Origin: Paraburkholderia atlantica
GTDB taxonomy: Bacteria > Pseudomonadota > Gammaproteobacteria > Burkholderiales > Burkholderiaceae
Length of the DNA: 64,000 bases
Assembly: GCF_009362785.1 (NCBI RefSeq)
Contig: NZ_WHNQ01000011.1
Span: 62,001-126,000, forward strand
Direction: 5' to 3'
In this document: positions 49,981-58,572 of the stretch, in pieces
How the letters are laid out: each line of letters opens with the position of its first letter
How positions within the stretch are numbered: position 1 is the first letter of the stretch
Program-made: the position numbers and the translations under genes
The notes under the pieces: generated by a model
What the model was told of the DNA's origin: nothing
Databases searched by the model: none
Seen by the model: the letters and a program-made list of their open reading frames with translations, nothing else

Positions 49981-51340
49981 CGCCCTCGTCGTCGAACACC
50001 TTCGGATACACGCGCACCAGCACGATGCGCGGTCCCTTCATCTTCTTGACCACCACGTCGAAGTCTTCGAACTCGACGCGCTGCCCTTCGCCGGGCAGAT
50101 CGTTGAGCGCCTGGATCACGAGCCCGCCTACCGATTCGGCCTTGCCTTCATCGATGTCGATACCCAGCGCCCTTTCGAGCGACACCACCGGCAAGCTGCC
50201 CTTGCCCATCAGCGTGCCGTCGTCCATGCGAGTCCAGTCGGCGTCGCCCTGGCGGAACTCGTCGTGGATCTGCCCGACCAGCGCGCCGAGCAGGTTGTCG
50301 AGCGTCAGGAAGCCGATGGGTTTCTCGTTCTTGTGGCCGACCAGCGCGAAGTGCGGCGCGCCTTTGCGAAAGCGCCGGAACAGTTCGAGCGCCGGCATGT
50401 CCGGCTTCACGTACTGCACGGGGCGCACGTAGCGCGACAGGTCTTCGAGCGTGCTGCCCGCCTGACGTGCGAGCAGCAGGTCCTTCAGATGGATCATGCC
50501 GGCCACGCGTTCGCCCGAGGCATCCTCGAACAGCGGATAGCGGCTGAAGCGGTGCCGCGCGACCACCTGCATGTTGTCGCGCAGCGGCAGATCGCGCCGC
50601 AGACAGACCATTTCATGCGACGGCCGCATCAGGTCCGATACGGTCATTCGCGAGAAGTCGAGCGAGTGCGCGATCGTATTCCATTCGTCCTGGCTGTACG
50701 CGCCGATCGACGAACCGATTTCGCTCGCGACGTTCGCGCGGCGGCCGCGCAGGATCAGCTTGAGTTCCTCGGTCGAGTAATGCGAGTCGTGGCCGTGGTC
50801 GGTATCGAGGCCCGCGGCCTTCAGCACCGCGTTCGCGCTCGTGTTGAGCAACCAGATGGCCGGGTACATTGCCCAGTAGAAACCGTACAGCGGTGTCGCG
50901 GCCCACAGCGAAATTTTCTCCGCCTCGCGGATCGCCAGAGACTTCGGCGCGAGCTCGCCGACCACGATATGCAGGAACGAAATGCAAGAAAACGCGAAGA
51001 ACAGCGAGATGCCGTGGATCAGCTTCTCGGACTCGACGCCGATCAAGGAGAAAAGCGGCATCAGCAGTTGCGCGAAAGCCGGCTCGCCGATCCAGCCGAG
51101 CCCGAGCGACGCGAGCGTGATGCCGAGTTGACACGCCGACAGATACGCGTCGAGCTGTCCGTGAACCTTCGCGAGCAGACGGCCGCGCATGCCATGCTGG
51201 GTCGCGAGGCTTTGCACGCGAGTCTGCCGCAGTTTGACCAGACCGAATTCGGCGGCGACGAAAAAGCCGTTGAGTGCAACCAGAAACATTGCACCGATGA
51301 GGGCGACAACCTGTATCAAAGCGACGGGCTCCGGCAACAA
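49976..51340 (-). CDS. CNNM/CorC-family membrane protein (hemolysin family)
   Basis: A 454-residue protein: N-terminal DUF21/CNNM membrane domain (about 10-200; GAMFLVALNGFFVAAEFGLV and LGWIGEPAFAQLLMPL), a CBS pair (about 220-345, SDLMRPSHEMVCLRRDLPLR and ERVAGMIHLKDLLLAR), and a C-terminal CorC_HlyC domain (about 360-440, DGTLMGKGSLPV). Such proteins are linked to Mg2+/Co2+ efflux or tolerance; the old hemolysin label is unsupported. No neighbour suggests a specific ion. Confidence 0.9.
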   Translation of the reverse strand: MLPEPVALIQVVALIGAMFLVALNGFFVAAEFGLVKLRQTRVQSLATQHGMRGRLLAKVHGQLDAYLSACQLGITLASLGLGWIGEPAFAQLLMPLFSLIGVESEKLIHGISLFFAFSCISFLHIVVGELAPKSLAIREAEKISLWAATPLYGFYWAMYPAIWLLNTSANAVLKAAGLDTDHGHDSHYSTEELKLILRGRRANVASEIGSSIGAYSQDEWNTIAHSLDFSRMTVSDLMRPSHEMVCLRRDLPLRDNMQVVARHRFSRYPLFEDASGERVAGMIHLKDLLLARQAGSTLEDLSRYVRPVQYVKPDMPALELFRRFRKGAPHFALVGHKNEKPIGFLTLDNLLGALVGQIHDEFRQGDADWTRMDDGTLMGKGSLPVVSLERALGIDIDEGKAESVGGLVIQALNDLPGEGQRVEFEDFDVVVKKMKGPRIVLVRVYPKVFDDEGG

Positions 51341-51409
51341 AAGTTGTCAGTATAGGGGTTGAAAGGTCGATGAAATCTTATTGTGCGCAAACGCATTCGC
51401 GCGCGACGC

Positions 51410-52231
51410 TCATTTCGGCACCGCCGCGCTGAACGGCACGCGCAGCACGAGCGTGGCGGGCGTCGCGGTGACGCTGCCCGCTTCGGTCGAATCGCTTTGC
51501 TCGAAGCTGCCGCCGTGCGCCTCCGCGACGCGCTTGCACAACGCGAACACCCACGCGATGCGCTTCGCCTCGCGCGGCTCGCCCGCCTGCTTGCGCGCGA
51601 ACGCTTCGAGCATATGCGGCAGCGCGGCGTCGTTCAACGCGGCTTCGTTCGGCTCGTACGTGACGCTCGCATGCCACGTGCCGTTGTCCGCGCGCGCCGC
51701 CAGTGCGACCTCGGCGTCCCGCGCGCTCGCTTCGACGGCGAACGTCAGCATCAGCCACAGCGCGGCGGCGAGACGAGCGCGGTCGCCGTTCAGCTGCTCG
51801 GTGGCGATCTGCGAGTCGAGCCGCACCTCGACGCCGCGCGCGCGGGCGAGGCCAGCGCGGACTTCCTCGACGGTTTCGGCGAGCAGCGGATGCAATGGAA
51901 ATGGTTCATACGTGAGCGCGAGCGATTTCGTTTCGGCGCGCGTCGTATCGACGATCGTCTCGAGCAGCTTCACCTGCTGATCGACGCCGCTGCGAATGCC
52001 GGTGATCGCACGCTGCGAGTTCGGATCGTTCGCGTCGAGCTTGCGCTCGAGCACGTACGCCCAGCTATGAATCGCATTCAATGGACCGCGCAGGTCGTGC
52101 GACACCAGCGACAGCACATGATCGCGCATGAACAACGCGGTTTCCGCGCGCAACAGCGCGCTGCGTTCGGAGATGACGAAGCCGGCCGACGCCGGCTGGG
52201 CGCCAGCAGTCCCGGTGGGTGACGTAGTCAC
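51410..52231 (-). CDS. Histidine kinase-like protein with degenerate ATPase domain
   Basis: A 273-residue cytosolic protein without sensor or membrane segment. The HisKA dimerisation domain (about 30-105) contains a full H-box, LSLVSHDLRGPLNAI, with phospho-acceptor His. The following domain has the size of HATPase_c, but the N-box position reads LAAALWLMLTFAVEAS (no Asn), and no DxGxG or GxGL glycine motif can be found. Catalytic autophosphorylation is therefore doubtful; it may be a phosphotransfer or scaffold protein. GTG start with AGAGGA upstream and TATAAT on the minus strand 44 bases before it. No response regulator is adjacent. Confidence 0.78.
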   Translation of the reverse strand: MTTSPTGTAGAQPASAGFVISERSALLRAETALFMRDHVLSLVSHDLRGPLNAIHSWAYVLERKLDANDPNSQRAITGIRSGVDQQVKLLETIVDTTRAETKSLALTYEPFPLHPLLAETVEEVRAGLARARGVEVRLDSQIATEQLNGDRARLAAALWLMLTFAVEASARDAEVALAARADNGTWHASVTYEPNEAALNDAALPHMLEAFARKQAGEPREAKRIAWVFALCKRVAEAHGGSFEQSDSTEAGSVTATPATLVLRVPFSAAVPK

Positions 52232-52425
52232 GATCGAGTCCTCTCAGGCAGTGCTGGATGATGGGGGAAGCCTCATTATAGGCATCCCGTTCGGACCGAC
52301 CAGCCCAGGCCGAAACGCGAGGCGCGACGCAATCCGCATGCCATGCGCGAAACCGGACAAGACTCGGAGATCGGCGTCAACGCGCCTACAATGTCGGTTT
52401 TACGTTTTGATCTGAGGAGCAACGC

Positions 52426-52767
52426 ATGTCGACTGTGACGACCGAATCCGGCCTGAAGTACGAAGACCTCGTGGAAGGCACCGGCGCCGAAGCCGTCGCC
52501 GGCAAGAGCGTGACCGTGCACTACACGGGCTGGCTGACCGACGGGCAGAAGTTCGATTCGAGCAAAGACCGCAATGACCCGTTCGCGTTCGTGTTGGGCG
52601 GCGGCATGGTCATCAAGGGCTGGGACGAAGGCGTGCAAGGCATGAAGGTCGGCGGCAAGCGCAAGCTGACCATTCCGCCGCAACTCGGCTACGGCGTGCG
52701 CGGCGCGGGCGGCGTGATTCCGCCCAACGCGACGCTCGTGTTCGAAGTCGAACTGCTCGCGGTCTGA
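52426..52767 (+). CDS. FKBP-type peptidyl-prolyl isomerase
   Basis: A 113-residue single-domain FKBP without a signal peptide, so cytosolic. Active-site residues are intact: VHYTGWLTDGQKFDSS (Tyr, Phe, Asp), VIKGWDEGVQGMKVGGKRKL (Val, Ile, Trp) and PPQLGYGVRGAGGVIPPNAT (Tyr), then LVFEVELLAV. Preceded by GAGGAG and, further up, TACAAT at 52387. Lies upstream of an AraC regulator in the same direction, 19 bases apart. Confidence 0.94.
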   Translation: MSTVTTESGLKYEDLVEGTGAEAVAGKSVTVHYTGWLTDGQKFDSSKDRNDPFAFVLGGGMVIKGWDEGVQGMKVGGKRKLTIPPQLGYGVRGAGGVIPPNATLVFEVELLAV

Positions 52768-52786
52768 GCTACATCTAAGTATTGTC

Positions 52787-53575
52787 ATGAGCCACGCCGC
52801 CGTCACCGCCCCCAACGTTTCGCTGCGCTGCTATGGCGCGATCGAAGCGTCGGACGTGCACGACTTCCATCAGGTCGTGCTCGGGCTCGACGGCGCGATG
52901 GTGATGGCGGTGGACGGCGTCGCGGAGCAGATCGACGCCGGCTCCGCATGGCTGATCCCGGCCGGCGCGCGGCACGACTACTCGGGGGTCGGCACGAACC
53001 GGCAGCTCGTACTCGATTTGCCTGCGACGTCGCTGGCGGTGCCCGAGCGGCTGTTCGAGCGCGCGCGAGCCGTGGCCGTCGATCCAGCGCTCGCGCAGCT
53101 CGTGCACACGATTGCCGCACATGCGGCGGGCGGGGCGGGCGAAGCGCAAGATGATGCCTCCGCTCACCGTCGCTTCCATTGGGATGCCGCGGCACGGTTG
53201 GGCGCCGCGCTGGTCGTCGATTCCGGGGCGCTCGCCGGTGCGCAGAGCGAAGGCGTTCGGCTCGATTTCGCGCGCATCGACCGCTGGCTGCGCGCGCATC
53301 TGTCCGAGCCGCTAAAGATCGCGGACCTCGCCGCGCACTGCGGCTTCGGCATGCGGCGCTTTCATCAACTGTTCATCGATGCGTTCGGCGAGACGCCGCA
53401 TCGCTATCTGCAGCGGCTGCGGCTCGACACGTCGATCACGCTGCTCGCGGACCCGCGTCTTTCGTTGACCGATATCGCGCTCGACATAGGCTTCGGCGAT
53501 CAGAGCGCTTACACGCACGCGTTCACGCGGCGTTTTGGGCTCGCGCCCGGGCAGTGGCGCGCGTTGCGACACTGA
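52787..53575 (+). CDS. AraC family transcriptional regulator
   Basis: A 262-residue regulator with an N-terminal cupin-like sensor (about 5-130, with DAGSAWLIPAGARHDYSG) and a C-terminal pair of HTH motifs (about 160-260). The second HTH contains the AraC signature LSLTDIALDIGFGDQSAYTH, then AFTRRFGLAPGQWR. Effector and targets unknown. It follows the FKBP gene after 19 bases and ends 17 bases before the metZ remnant. Confidence 0.91.
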   Translation: MSHAAVTAPNVSLRCYGAIEASDVHDFHQVVLGLDGAMVMAVDGVAEQIDAGSAWLIPAGARHDYSGVGTNRQLVLDLPATSLAVPERLFERARAVAVDPALAQLVHTIAAHAAGGAGEAQDDASAHRRFHWDAAARLGAALVVDSGALAGAQSEGVRLDFARIDRWLRAHLSEPLKIADLAAHCGFGMRRFHQLFIDAFGETPHRYLQRLRLDTSITLLADPRLSLTDIALDIGFGDQSAYTHAFTRRFGLAPGQWRALRH

Positions 53576-53592
53576 GAGCGGCAGCGGTCCTG

Positions 53593-53748
53593 TCAGCCTT
53601 CTAGCCCGCGCTGCAGATCCGCACGGATATCGCTCACGTTTTCGAGCCCCACCGCAAGCCGGATCAGAACTTCGCTGATGTCCGCCACCGCGCGCGCTTC
53701 GGGCGTGATGCGGCCGTGCGTGGTCATCGCCGGATGCGTGATCGTCGT
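53593..53748 (-). pseudogene. metZ: 3' remnant of metZ (O-succinylhomoserine sulfhydrylase)
   Basis: The last 51 codons of a Cys/Met-metabolism PLP enzyme, reading TTITHPAMTTHGRITPEARA and ending RLAVGLENVSDIRADLQRGL, with stop at 53593-53595. In related genomes metZ directly follows purF. Here the rest of the gene (about 340 codons) and its start are missing; the break falls between 53749 and 53764, just after the purF terminator. No frame continues upstream. Confidence 0.82.
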
Positions 53749-53764
53749 GCGCCTGAGGCAGCAA

Positions 53765-53801
53765 CAAAAAAGCCCGCTTTTGCGTCGGCATAAGCGGGCT
53801 T
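53765..53801 (-). terminator. Rho-independent terminator after purF
   Basis: On the minus strand: AAGCCCGCTT, 12-base loop, AAGCGGGCTT, then a run of T (complement of 53766-53770). It lies 35 bases after the purF stop and ends the trp-acc-pur transcript. Confidence 0.88.
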
Positions 53802-53835
53802 CATCTGCGGAGAGGCGCGGTGTGGGTGTGTACGC

Positions 53836-55386
53836 TCAACCCACCGACAGTTGCAGATGCAGTTGCGAACGCGCCGGGCCGCCGCCGTCGATCGCTTCGC
53901 TCGCGGCGTCGCGATCCGATTGCGACGACGGTGCGAGACGCGCGCTTTCGATGCGGTCCAGGTACTCGGTCGTGATGTCGCCGGTCACGTAGTTGCCGTC
54001 GAAGCACGAAGCCTCGAACGCCTTCAGCGCCGGGTTGATATCGCGCACCGCCTGCTTCAGCGCATCGACGTCTTGATACACGAGGTGATCCGCGCCGATC
54101 ATCCGCGCGACTTCCTCGTCCGAGCGGCCGTGCGCGACCAGTTCGCCGCGCGTCGGCATATCGATGCCGTAGACGTTCGGGAACTTCACCGGCGGCGCCG
54201 CCGACGCGAAAATCACCTTGTTCGCGCCCGCATCGCGCGCCATCTGCACGATCTCGTGCGACGTCGTGCCGCGCACGATCGAGTCGTCGACGATCAGCAC
54301 GTTCTTGCCCTTGAACTCGATGTTCATCGCGTTCAGCTTCTGGCGCACCGACTTCTTGCGCACCGCCTGGCCCGGCATGATGAAGGTACGGCCTACATAG
54401 CGGTTCTTGAAGAAGCCCTCGCGATACTCGACGCCGAGCTTTTTCGCGACCTGCATCGCGGCCGGGCGTGACGAATCGGGAATCGGCATCACGACGTCGA
54501 TCGCGACGTCGGGCAGCTCGCGCTTGATTTTCTCGGCAAGGTAGTCGCCCATGCGCAGACGGACGTTGTAGACCGGCACGCCGTCGAGCACCGAATCCGG
54601 TCGCGCCAGATACACGAGTTCGAAGATGCAGGGGTTCAGGCTCGGAGTCGTCGCGCACTGCTGCGAATGCAACTGGCCTTCGGCGTCGATGAAAACCGCC
54701 TCGCCCGGCTGCACGTCGCGCACGAATTCGAAACCAATGCCTTCGATCGCCACCGATTCCGACGCCAGCATCCACTCGACGCCTTCAGCCGTTTCCAGCT
54801 TGCCGAGGCACAGCGGACGGATACCGAACGGGTCGCGGACGCCGAGCAGACCGTAGCCGGCGATCAGCGCGACGATCGCGTAAGAACCGCGCACCCGCCG
54901 ATGCACGCCCGATACCGCCTTGAACAGCGCGGCCGGATCGAGTTGCAGACCCGAACTCGACAGTTGCAGCTCGTGCGCGAACACGTTGAGCAGCACTTCG
55001 GTATCGGAATTTGTGTTCACGTGGCGGCGATCGATGCGGAACATCTCATCTTTCAGCTGCTGCCAGTTGGTCAGGTTGCCGTTGTGCGCGAGGATGATGC
55101 CGAACGGCGCGTTCACGTAGAACGGCTGCGCTTCTTCTTCGCTCGACGCCGAACCGGCGGTCGGGTAACGGACCTGGCCGATGCCGGTCGTGCCCGGCAG
55201 GCTACGCATGTTGCGCGTGCGGAACACGTCGCGCACCATGCCGTTGGCCTTGTGCATGTGGAAATTGCTGCCGTTCGCCGTCGCGATGCCGGCGGCGTCC
55301 TGACCGCGATGCTGCAGCAGCAGCAGGCTGTCATAGATCAGCTGGTTGACCGGGGAGTGGGAAACTACGCCTACGATGCCGCACAT
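53836..55386 (-). CDS. purF: Amidophosphoribosyltransferase
   Basis: First committed step of purine synthesis: PRPP plus glutamine to phosphoribosylamine. The 516 residues start MCGIVGVVSHSPV, so Cys2 becomes the glutaminase nucleophile after Met removal. Features: LLLLQHRGQDAAGIA, the N-terminal nucleophile domain to about 235, and the PRPP loop VLIVDDSIVRGTTSHEIVQM (about 365-384). The start at 55386 has AAGGA upstream; a longer frame to 55440 would bury the nucleophile. Follows cvpA, as in E. coli and Pseudomonas. Confidence 0.96.
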   Translation of the reverse strand: MCGIVGVVSHSPVNQLIYDSLLLLQHRGQDAAGIATANGSNFHMHKANGMVRDVFRTRNMRSLPGTTGIGQVRYPTAGSASSEEEAQPFYVNAPFGIILAHNGNLTNWQQLKDEMFRIDRRHVNTNSDTEVLLNVFAHELQLSSSGLQLDPAALFKAVSGVHRRVRGSYAIVALIAGYGLLGVRDPFGIRPLCLGKLETAEGVEWMLASESVAIEGIGFEFVRDVQPGEAVFIDAEGQLHSQQCATTPSLNPCIFELVYLARPDSVLDGVPVYNVRLRMGDYLAEKIKRELPDVAIDVVMPIPDSSRPAAMQVAKKLGVEYREGFFKNRYVGRTFIMPGQAVRKKSVRQKLNAMNIEFKGKNVLIVDDSIVRGTTSHEIVQMARDAGANKVIFASAAPPVKFPNVYGIDMPTRGELVAHGRSDEEVARMIGADHLVYQDVDALKQAVRDINPALKAFEASCFDGNYVTGDITTEYLDRIESARLAPSSQSDRDAASEAIDGGGPARSQLHLQLSVG

Positions 55387-55475
55387 GGCATGTCCTTCAA
55401 AGGTACAAAATTCGTAATGGCGACCGGTGCCTGCGATCACGCCCGCGCTTTGATGCGACGGGACGCGCTACGCCG

Positions 55476-56027
55476 TCAAGGCAACCGGTATGCGCCGGAG
55501 TCCTGTTGCGCGTTGCTCGGGGCGCCCGGATCGTCCACATGGACGTAAGCGGCGAGCGCCTCGGGGAGCAGCGGTTTCATTGCGCGTACGCCCGCAACCG
55601 CATACGGACGAAGCAGCGCGTTGCGCCAGAATTCCTCTTTGGGCAGTTCGGTCAAGCCTGCGAGGGCGACCAGAATCAGCACCAGAACGACCCCGCGGAC
55701 GAGGCCGAACATCAAACCGAGCGAGCGGTCCGCACCGCCCAGGCCCGTGACCTGCACGAGGCGGCTGAGCAGCGCACTCACCACGCTCGTGACCAGCACT
55801 ACGCCGATCACCACGAGCGCAAAAGCCAGCAGCCACTGCGTCAACGCGCCGCCCGGCCACGTGGACGGGATATACGGGACCACATAGCCGACGAACTCGC
55901 AAGCGATGAAAAACGCCGCGATCCAGCCGATCAAACCAAACACTTCCGACAGCAAACCGCGCCAGGCGCCTCGCAGCGCCGACAAACCGATCACCGCCAT
56001 TACAGCGTAGTCGAAGGCAGTGAACAT
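55476..56027 (-). CDS. cvpA: CvpA family membrane protein
   Basis: A 183-residue inner-membrane protein with four helices (FDYAVMAVIGLSALRGAWRG, WIAAFFIACEFVGYVVPY, LLAFALVVIGVVLVTSVVSA, LMFGLVRGVVLVLILVALAG). Required in E. coli for colicin V production and envelope stress tolerance; the exact role is unclear. The start at 56027 fits the family; the frame is open to 56135 inside the SPOR gene. 89 bases before purF and 7 bases after the SPOR gene, same operon. Confidence 0.92.
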   Translation of the reverse strand: MFTAFDYAVMAVIGLSALRGAWRGLLSEVFGLIGWIAAFFIACEFVGYVVPYIPSTWPGGALTQWLLAFALVVIGVVLVTSVVSALLSRLVQVTGLGGADRSLGLMFGLVRGVVLVLILVALAGLTELPKEEFWRNALLRPYAVAGVRAMKPLLPEALAAYVHVDDPGAPSNAQQDSGAYRLP

Positions 56028-56034
56028 CGCTCGC

Positions 56035-57003
56035 TTACTGTGCGCTGCCGCCGTTCGAGCCCGACACGAGGCCCGCCTCGCGGACCTTCGCGACAGCGGC
56101 GGTGGCCGCCGCGCGGTCGGCGAACGGGCCCGCACGCAGCAAGGTCAGCGTCGAACCGTCGGCTTGCTTCCTGTGCTCGATATATGTGGGCACGCCTGCC
56201 GCTTTCAACTTCGCGGCCCAATTGCGCGCATTCGCTTCGTTCGAGAACGCGCCGAGCTGCACCGCAAAGCGGTTGCCCGGCGGCGAGGCCGGCGTGCCGG
56301 AGTTCGCGTCGGCGCTGGCGGTGGCCGGGTTCGCGTCGTCGTCGGTCGATGCCGACGGTGCGGCGGCGGGTGCTTTCGTCTGTTTGGCGGGCGCGGCGGG
56401 ACTGGGGTTGGCGGCAAGCGACTGCGTTTGCGGCTTCGCGGCGGGCTTCGGCGTTGCGGCGGTGACGGTGCCGGTTGCGACGGACGAGGTCGTGCCCTGT
56501 TTCGCTGCGGACGCTTGAGTCGATTGGGTTGGTTTCGCGGCAGAGGCCGGGGCCGCCGCCGTAGTCGTAGTCGCCGCGGATGCCGCGGTCGCTGCCGGTG
56601 CGAGGCTGGACGCGGCGATGCCGCTATCGGCGGCCGGCGGATTGTCCGGCGCGACGCCGGCTTGCACGTCTTCGTTGGCGGTGGATCTGGAGAGCCTCGG
56701 CGCGGGCCGGCTAGGAATGTCGATCGAGATGTCGTCGGTGACGGGCTTCGGGTGCGAATCCAGCACCATCGGCAGAATGATCACCGCCGCGACGACCAGT
56801 GCGATTGCACCGACGAGCCGGCGGCGCGCGCGCTGCTTTTCCGGCAGCGTGGGGTCGAGCAGCATTGCATCTGCATCGACGGGGCGCTCGGTGCGGCGGG
56901 TGCGCCGCTCGACGCGCTCACCCCGGGCGACCCGATTGGAACTGGTGTTTGCGCCGCGCCGGCTGGGCGCGTCGTCTTTCTTGCCGAACGAGAAAATTCC
57001 CAT
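56035..57003 (-). CDS. SPOR-domain cell-division/peptidoglycan protein (DedD/FtsN-like)
   Basis: A 322-residue bitopic protein: basic cytoplasmic N-terminus (MGIFSFGKKDD, then RRTRRTERP), one membrane helix (about 64-80, LVGAIALVVAAVIILPM), a long Ala/Pro/Lys-rich periplasmic linker, and a C-terminal SPOR domain (about 248-315, RFAVQLGAFSNEANARNWAA). SPOR domains bind denuded glycan at the septum. The same position is occupied by DedD-type genes in Pseudomonas and E. coli. Part of the truA to purF block, 29 bases after folC. Confidence 0.92.
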   Translation of the reverse strand: MGIFSFGKKDDAPSRRGANTSSNRVARGERVERRTRRTERPVDADAMLLDPTLPEKQRARRRLVGAIALVVAAVIILPMVLDSHPKPVTDDISIDIPSRPAPRLSRSTANEDVQAGVAPDNPPAADSGIAASSLAPAATAASAATTTTAAAPASAAKPTQSTQASAAKQGTTSSVATGTVTAATPKPAAKPQTQSLAANPSPAAPAKQTKAPAAAPSASTDDDANPATASADANSGTPASPPGNRFAVQLGAFSNEANARNWAAKLKAAGVPTYIEHRKQADGSTLTLLRAGPFADRAAATAAVAKVREAGLVSGSNGGSAQ

Positions 57004-57032
57004 GAATCGCTTGGTTCGAGCTTGGCGCCCGC

Positions 57033-58343
57033 TCAGTGTTGCTGCGATTTCCGGTAGGCCATCACACCCGCTACCGTATAGAAACTGCCGAAAACCACGA
57101 TTCTATCATTCTCTGACGCACGTTTTAGCGCGTCCTGGAAAGCCTCTGCCGGCGTCGCGTAACGCGTGACGCTGCTGTCGGCGCTGTCTTCCACGCCGAG
57201 CTCGCGCAACACGGTTTCCAGCTCTTGCGCGGACGCGGCGCGCGGGGTCGGCAAATCGGTCACGCACCAGTGATCGATCTCGCCTTTCAGATGACTGAGC
57301 ACGCCGGCGATGTCCTTGTCGCGCATCGCGCCGAACACCGCGTACGTGTACGGGAAAAAGCCCATGTTGCCGAGATTCTGCCCAAGCACGGCGGCGGCAT
57401 GCGGATTGTGTCCGACGTCGAGCACGATGGACGGCTTGCCCGGCAGCACCTGGAAGCGGCCCGGCAGATCCACGTTGGCGATGCCGAGCCGGATGTCCTG
57501 CGCCGACACCGGCAGACGGTCGCGCAACGCTTCGAGCCCGGCCAGCGCCGCCGACGTGTTGATCAGCTGATTCGCGCCGCGCAGCGACGGATACGCGAGC
57601 GCCGAGCGCCGCAGCGTCGGACCGACGTAGCTCCACTGCTGGCGCTCGCTGCCGGCCTGGCCTTCGTATCGGAAGTCGCGCCCGAACAGCCACAATTGCG
57701 CGCCGATGTTTTCCGCGTGATCAATCAGCGATTGCGGCGGCACCGGGTCCGCGCAGATTGCCGGCTTGCCGGGGCGGAAGATACCGGCTTTTTCGAAGGC
57801 GATTTTTTCGCGCGTGTCGCCGAGATAGTCGGTGTGATCGATATCGATGCTCGTGATGATCGCGCAGTCGGTATCGAGGATATTGACCGCGTCGAGACGC
57901 CCGCCGAGGCCGACTTCGAAAATCACCGCGTCGAGGCCGCGCGACGCAAACAGACTCATGATCGCCAGCGTCGTGAATTCGAAGTAGGTCAGCGAAACCG
58001 GTTTGGCCAGGCTCTGGCGCGCGGCTTCGACCGCTTCGAAATGCGGCAGCAGATCTGCGTCGCTTGCCATTGCGCCGTTGATGCGCGCGCGCTCGTTGAA
58101 CGACAGCAGATGCGGCGACGTGTGACAACCGACCGTATAGCCCGCGCGCAGCAGAATCGCTTCGAGAATCGCGCAGGTCGAGCCTTTGCCGTTCGTGCCA
58201 CCGACCGTGATGATCGGGCAGGCGAACGACAGCTGCATCGCATCGCGTACCTGGGAGATGCGGCTCAAACCCATGTCGATGCCGACCGGATGCGCGGATT
58301 CAAGGTGCGTGAGCCACGCTTCGAGAGTGGGGAATGTCGTCAT
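57033..58343 (-). CDS. folC: Dihydrofolate synthase / folylpolyglutamate synthase
   Basis: Adds glutamate to dihydropteroate and to tetrahydrofolates. 436 residues with the Mur-ligase fold: P-loop TVGGTNGKGSTCAILEAIL (about 46-64), then GYTVGCHTSPHL, the domain VGLGGRLDAVNILD and DHTDYLGDTREKIAFEKAGI. The C-terminal part contains VLDVGHNPHAAAVLGQNL. Start at 58343 gives the family N-terminus MTTFPTLEAWLTHLE. A gap of 229 bases with a hairpin separates it from accD. Confidence 0.95.
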   Translation of the reverse strand: MTTFPTLEAWLTHLESAHPVGIDMGLSRISQVRDAMQLSFACPIITVGGTNGKGSTCAILEAILLRAGYTVGCHTSPHLLSFNERARINGAMASDADLLPHFEAVEAARQSLAKPVSLTYFEFTTLAIMSLFASRGLDAVIFEVGLGGRLDAVNILDTDCAIITSIDIDHTDYLGDTREKIAFEKAGIFRPGKPAICADPVPPQSLIDHAENIGAQLWLFGRDFRYEGQAGSERQQWSYVGPTLRRSALAYPSLRGANQLINTSAALAGLEALRDRLPVSAQDIRLGIANVDLPGRFQVLPGKPSIVLDVGHNPHAAAVLGQNLGNMGFFPYTYAVFGAMRDKDIAGVLSHLKGEIDHWCVTDLPTPRAASAQELETVLRELGVEDSADSSVTRYATPAEAFQDALKRASENDRIVVFGSFYTVAGVMAYRKSQQH

Positions 58344-58513
58344 CGGGTGAATCTTGAGTGAGTCGCGGTAGTTCAGTTCTGCAGTGCTGCGAAGGGTGCT
58401 GGTCAGGCGGTTGCGGTCGGGATCGCGGGTCGCCGGTCATCGGCGGAGGCCGGGTTTGTGCGCATAAACCGCGCAACGGCATCGCAGGCGACCGTAATTA
58501 TCCTGGAAATGAC

Positions 58514-58551
58514 AGCGCGCCGCTTGATTGCTCACGCGGCGCGCTATTTTT
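58514..58551 (+). terminator. Hairpin between accD and folC, T-run on the plus strand
   Basis: Perfect 10-bp stem AGCGCGCCGC / GCGGCGCGCT (58514-58523 and 58536-58545), followed on the plus strand by ATTTTTGA. It would stop plus-strand antisense transcription. On the minus strand (the coding direction) only GTCATTT follows, so read-through into folC is expected. Confidence 0.55.
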
Positions 58552-58572
58552 GATTGCTTCGGTGCCCGGTTC

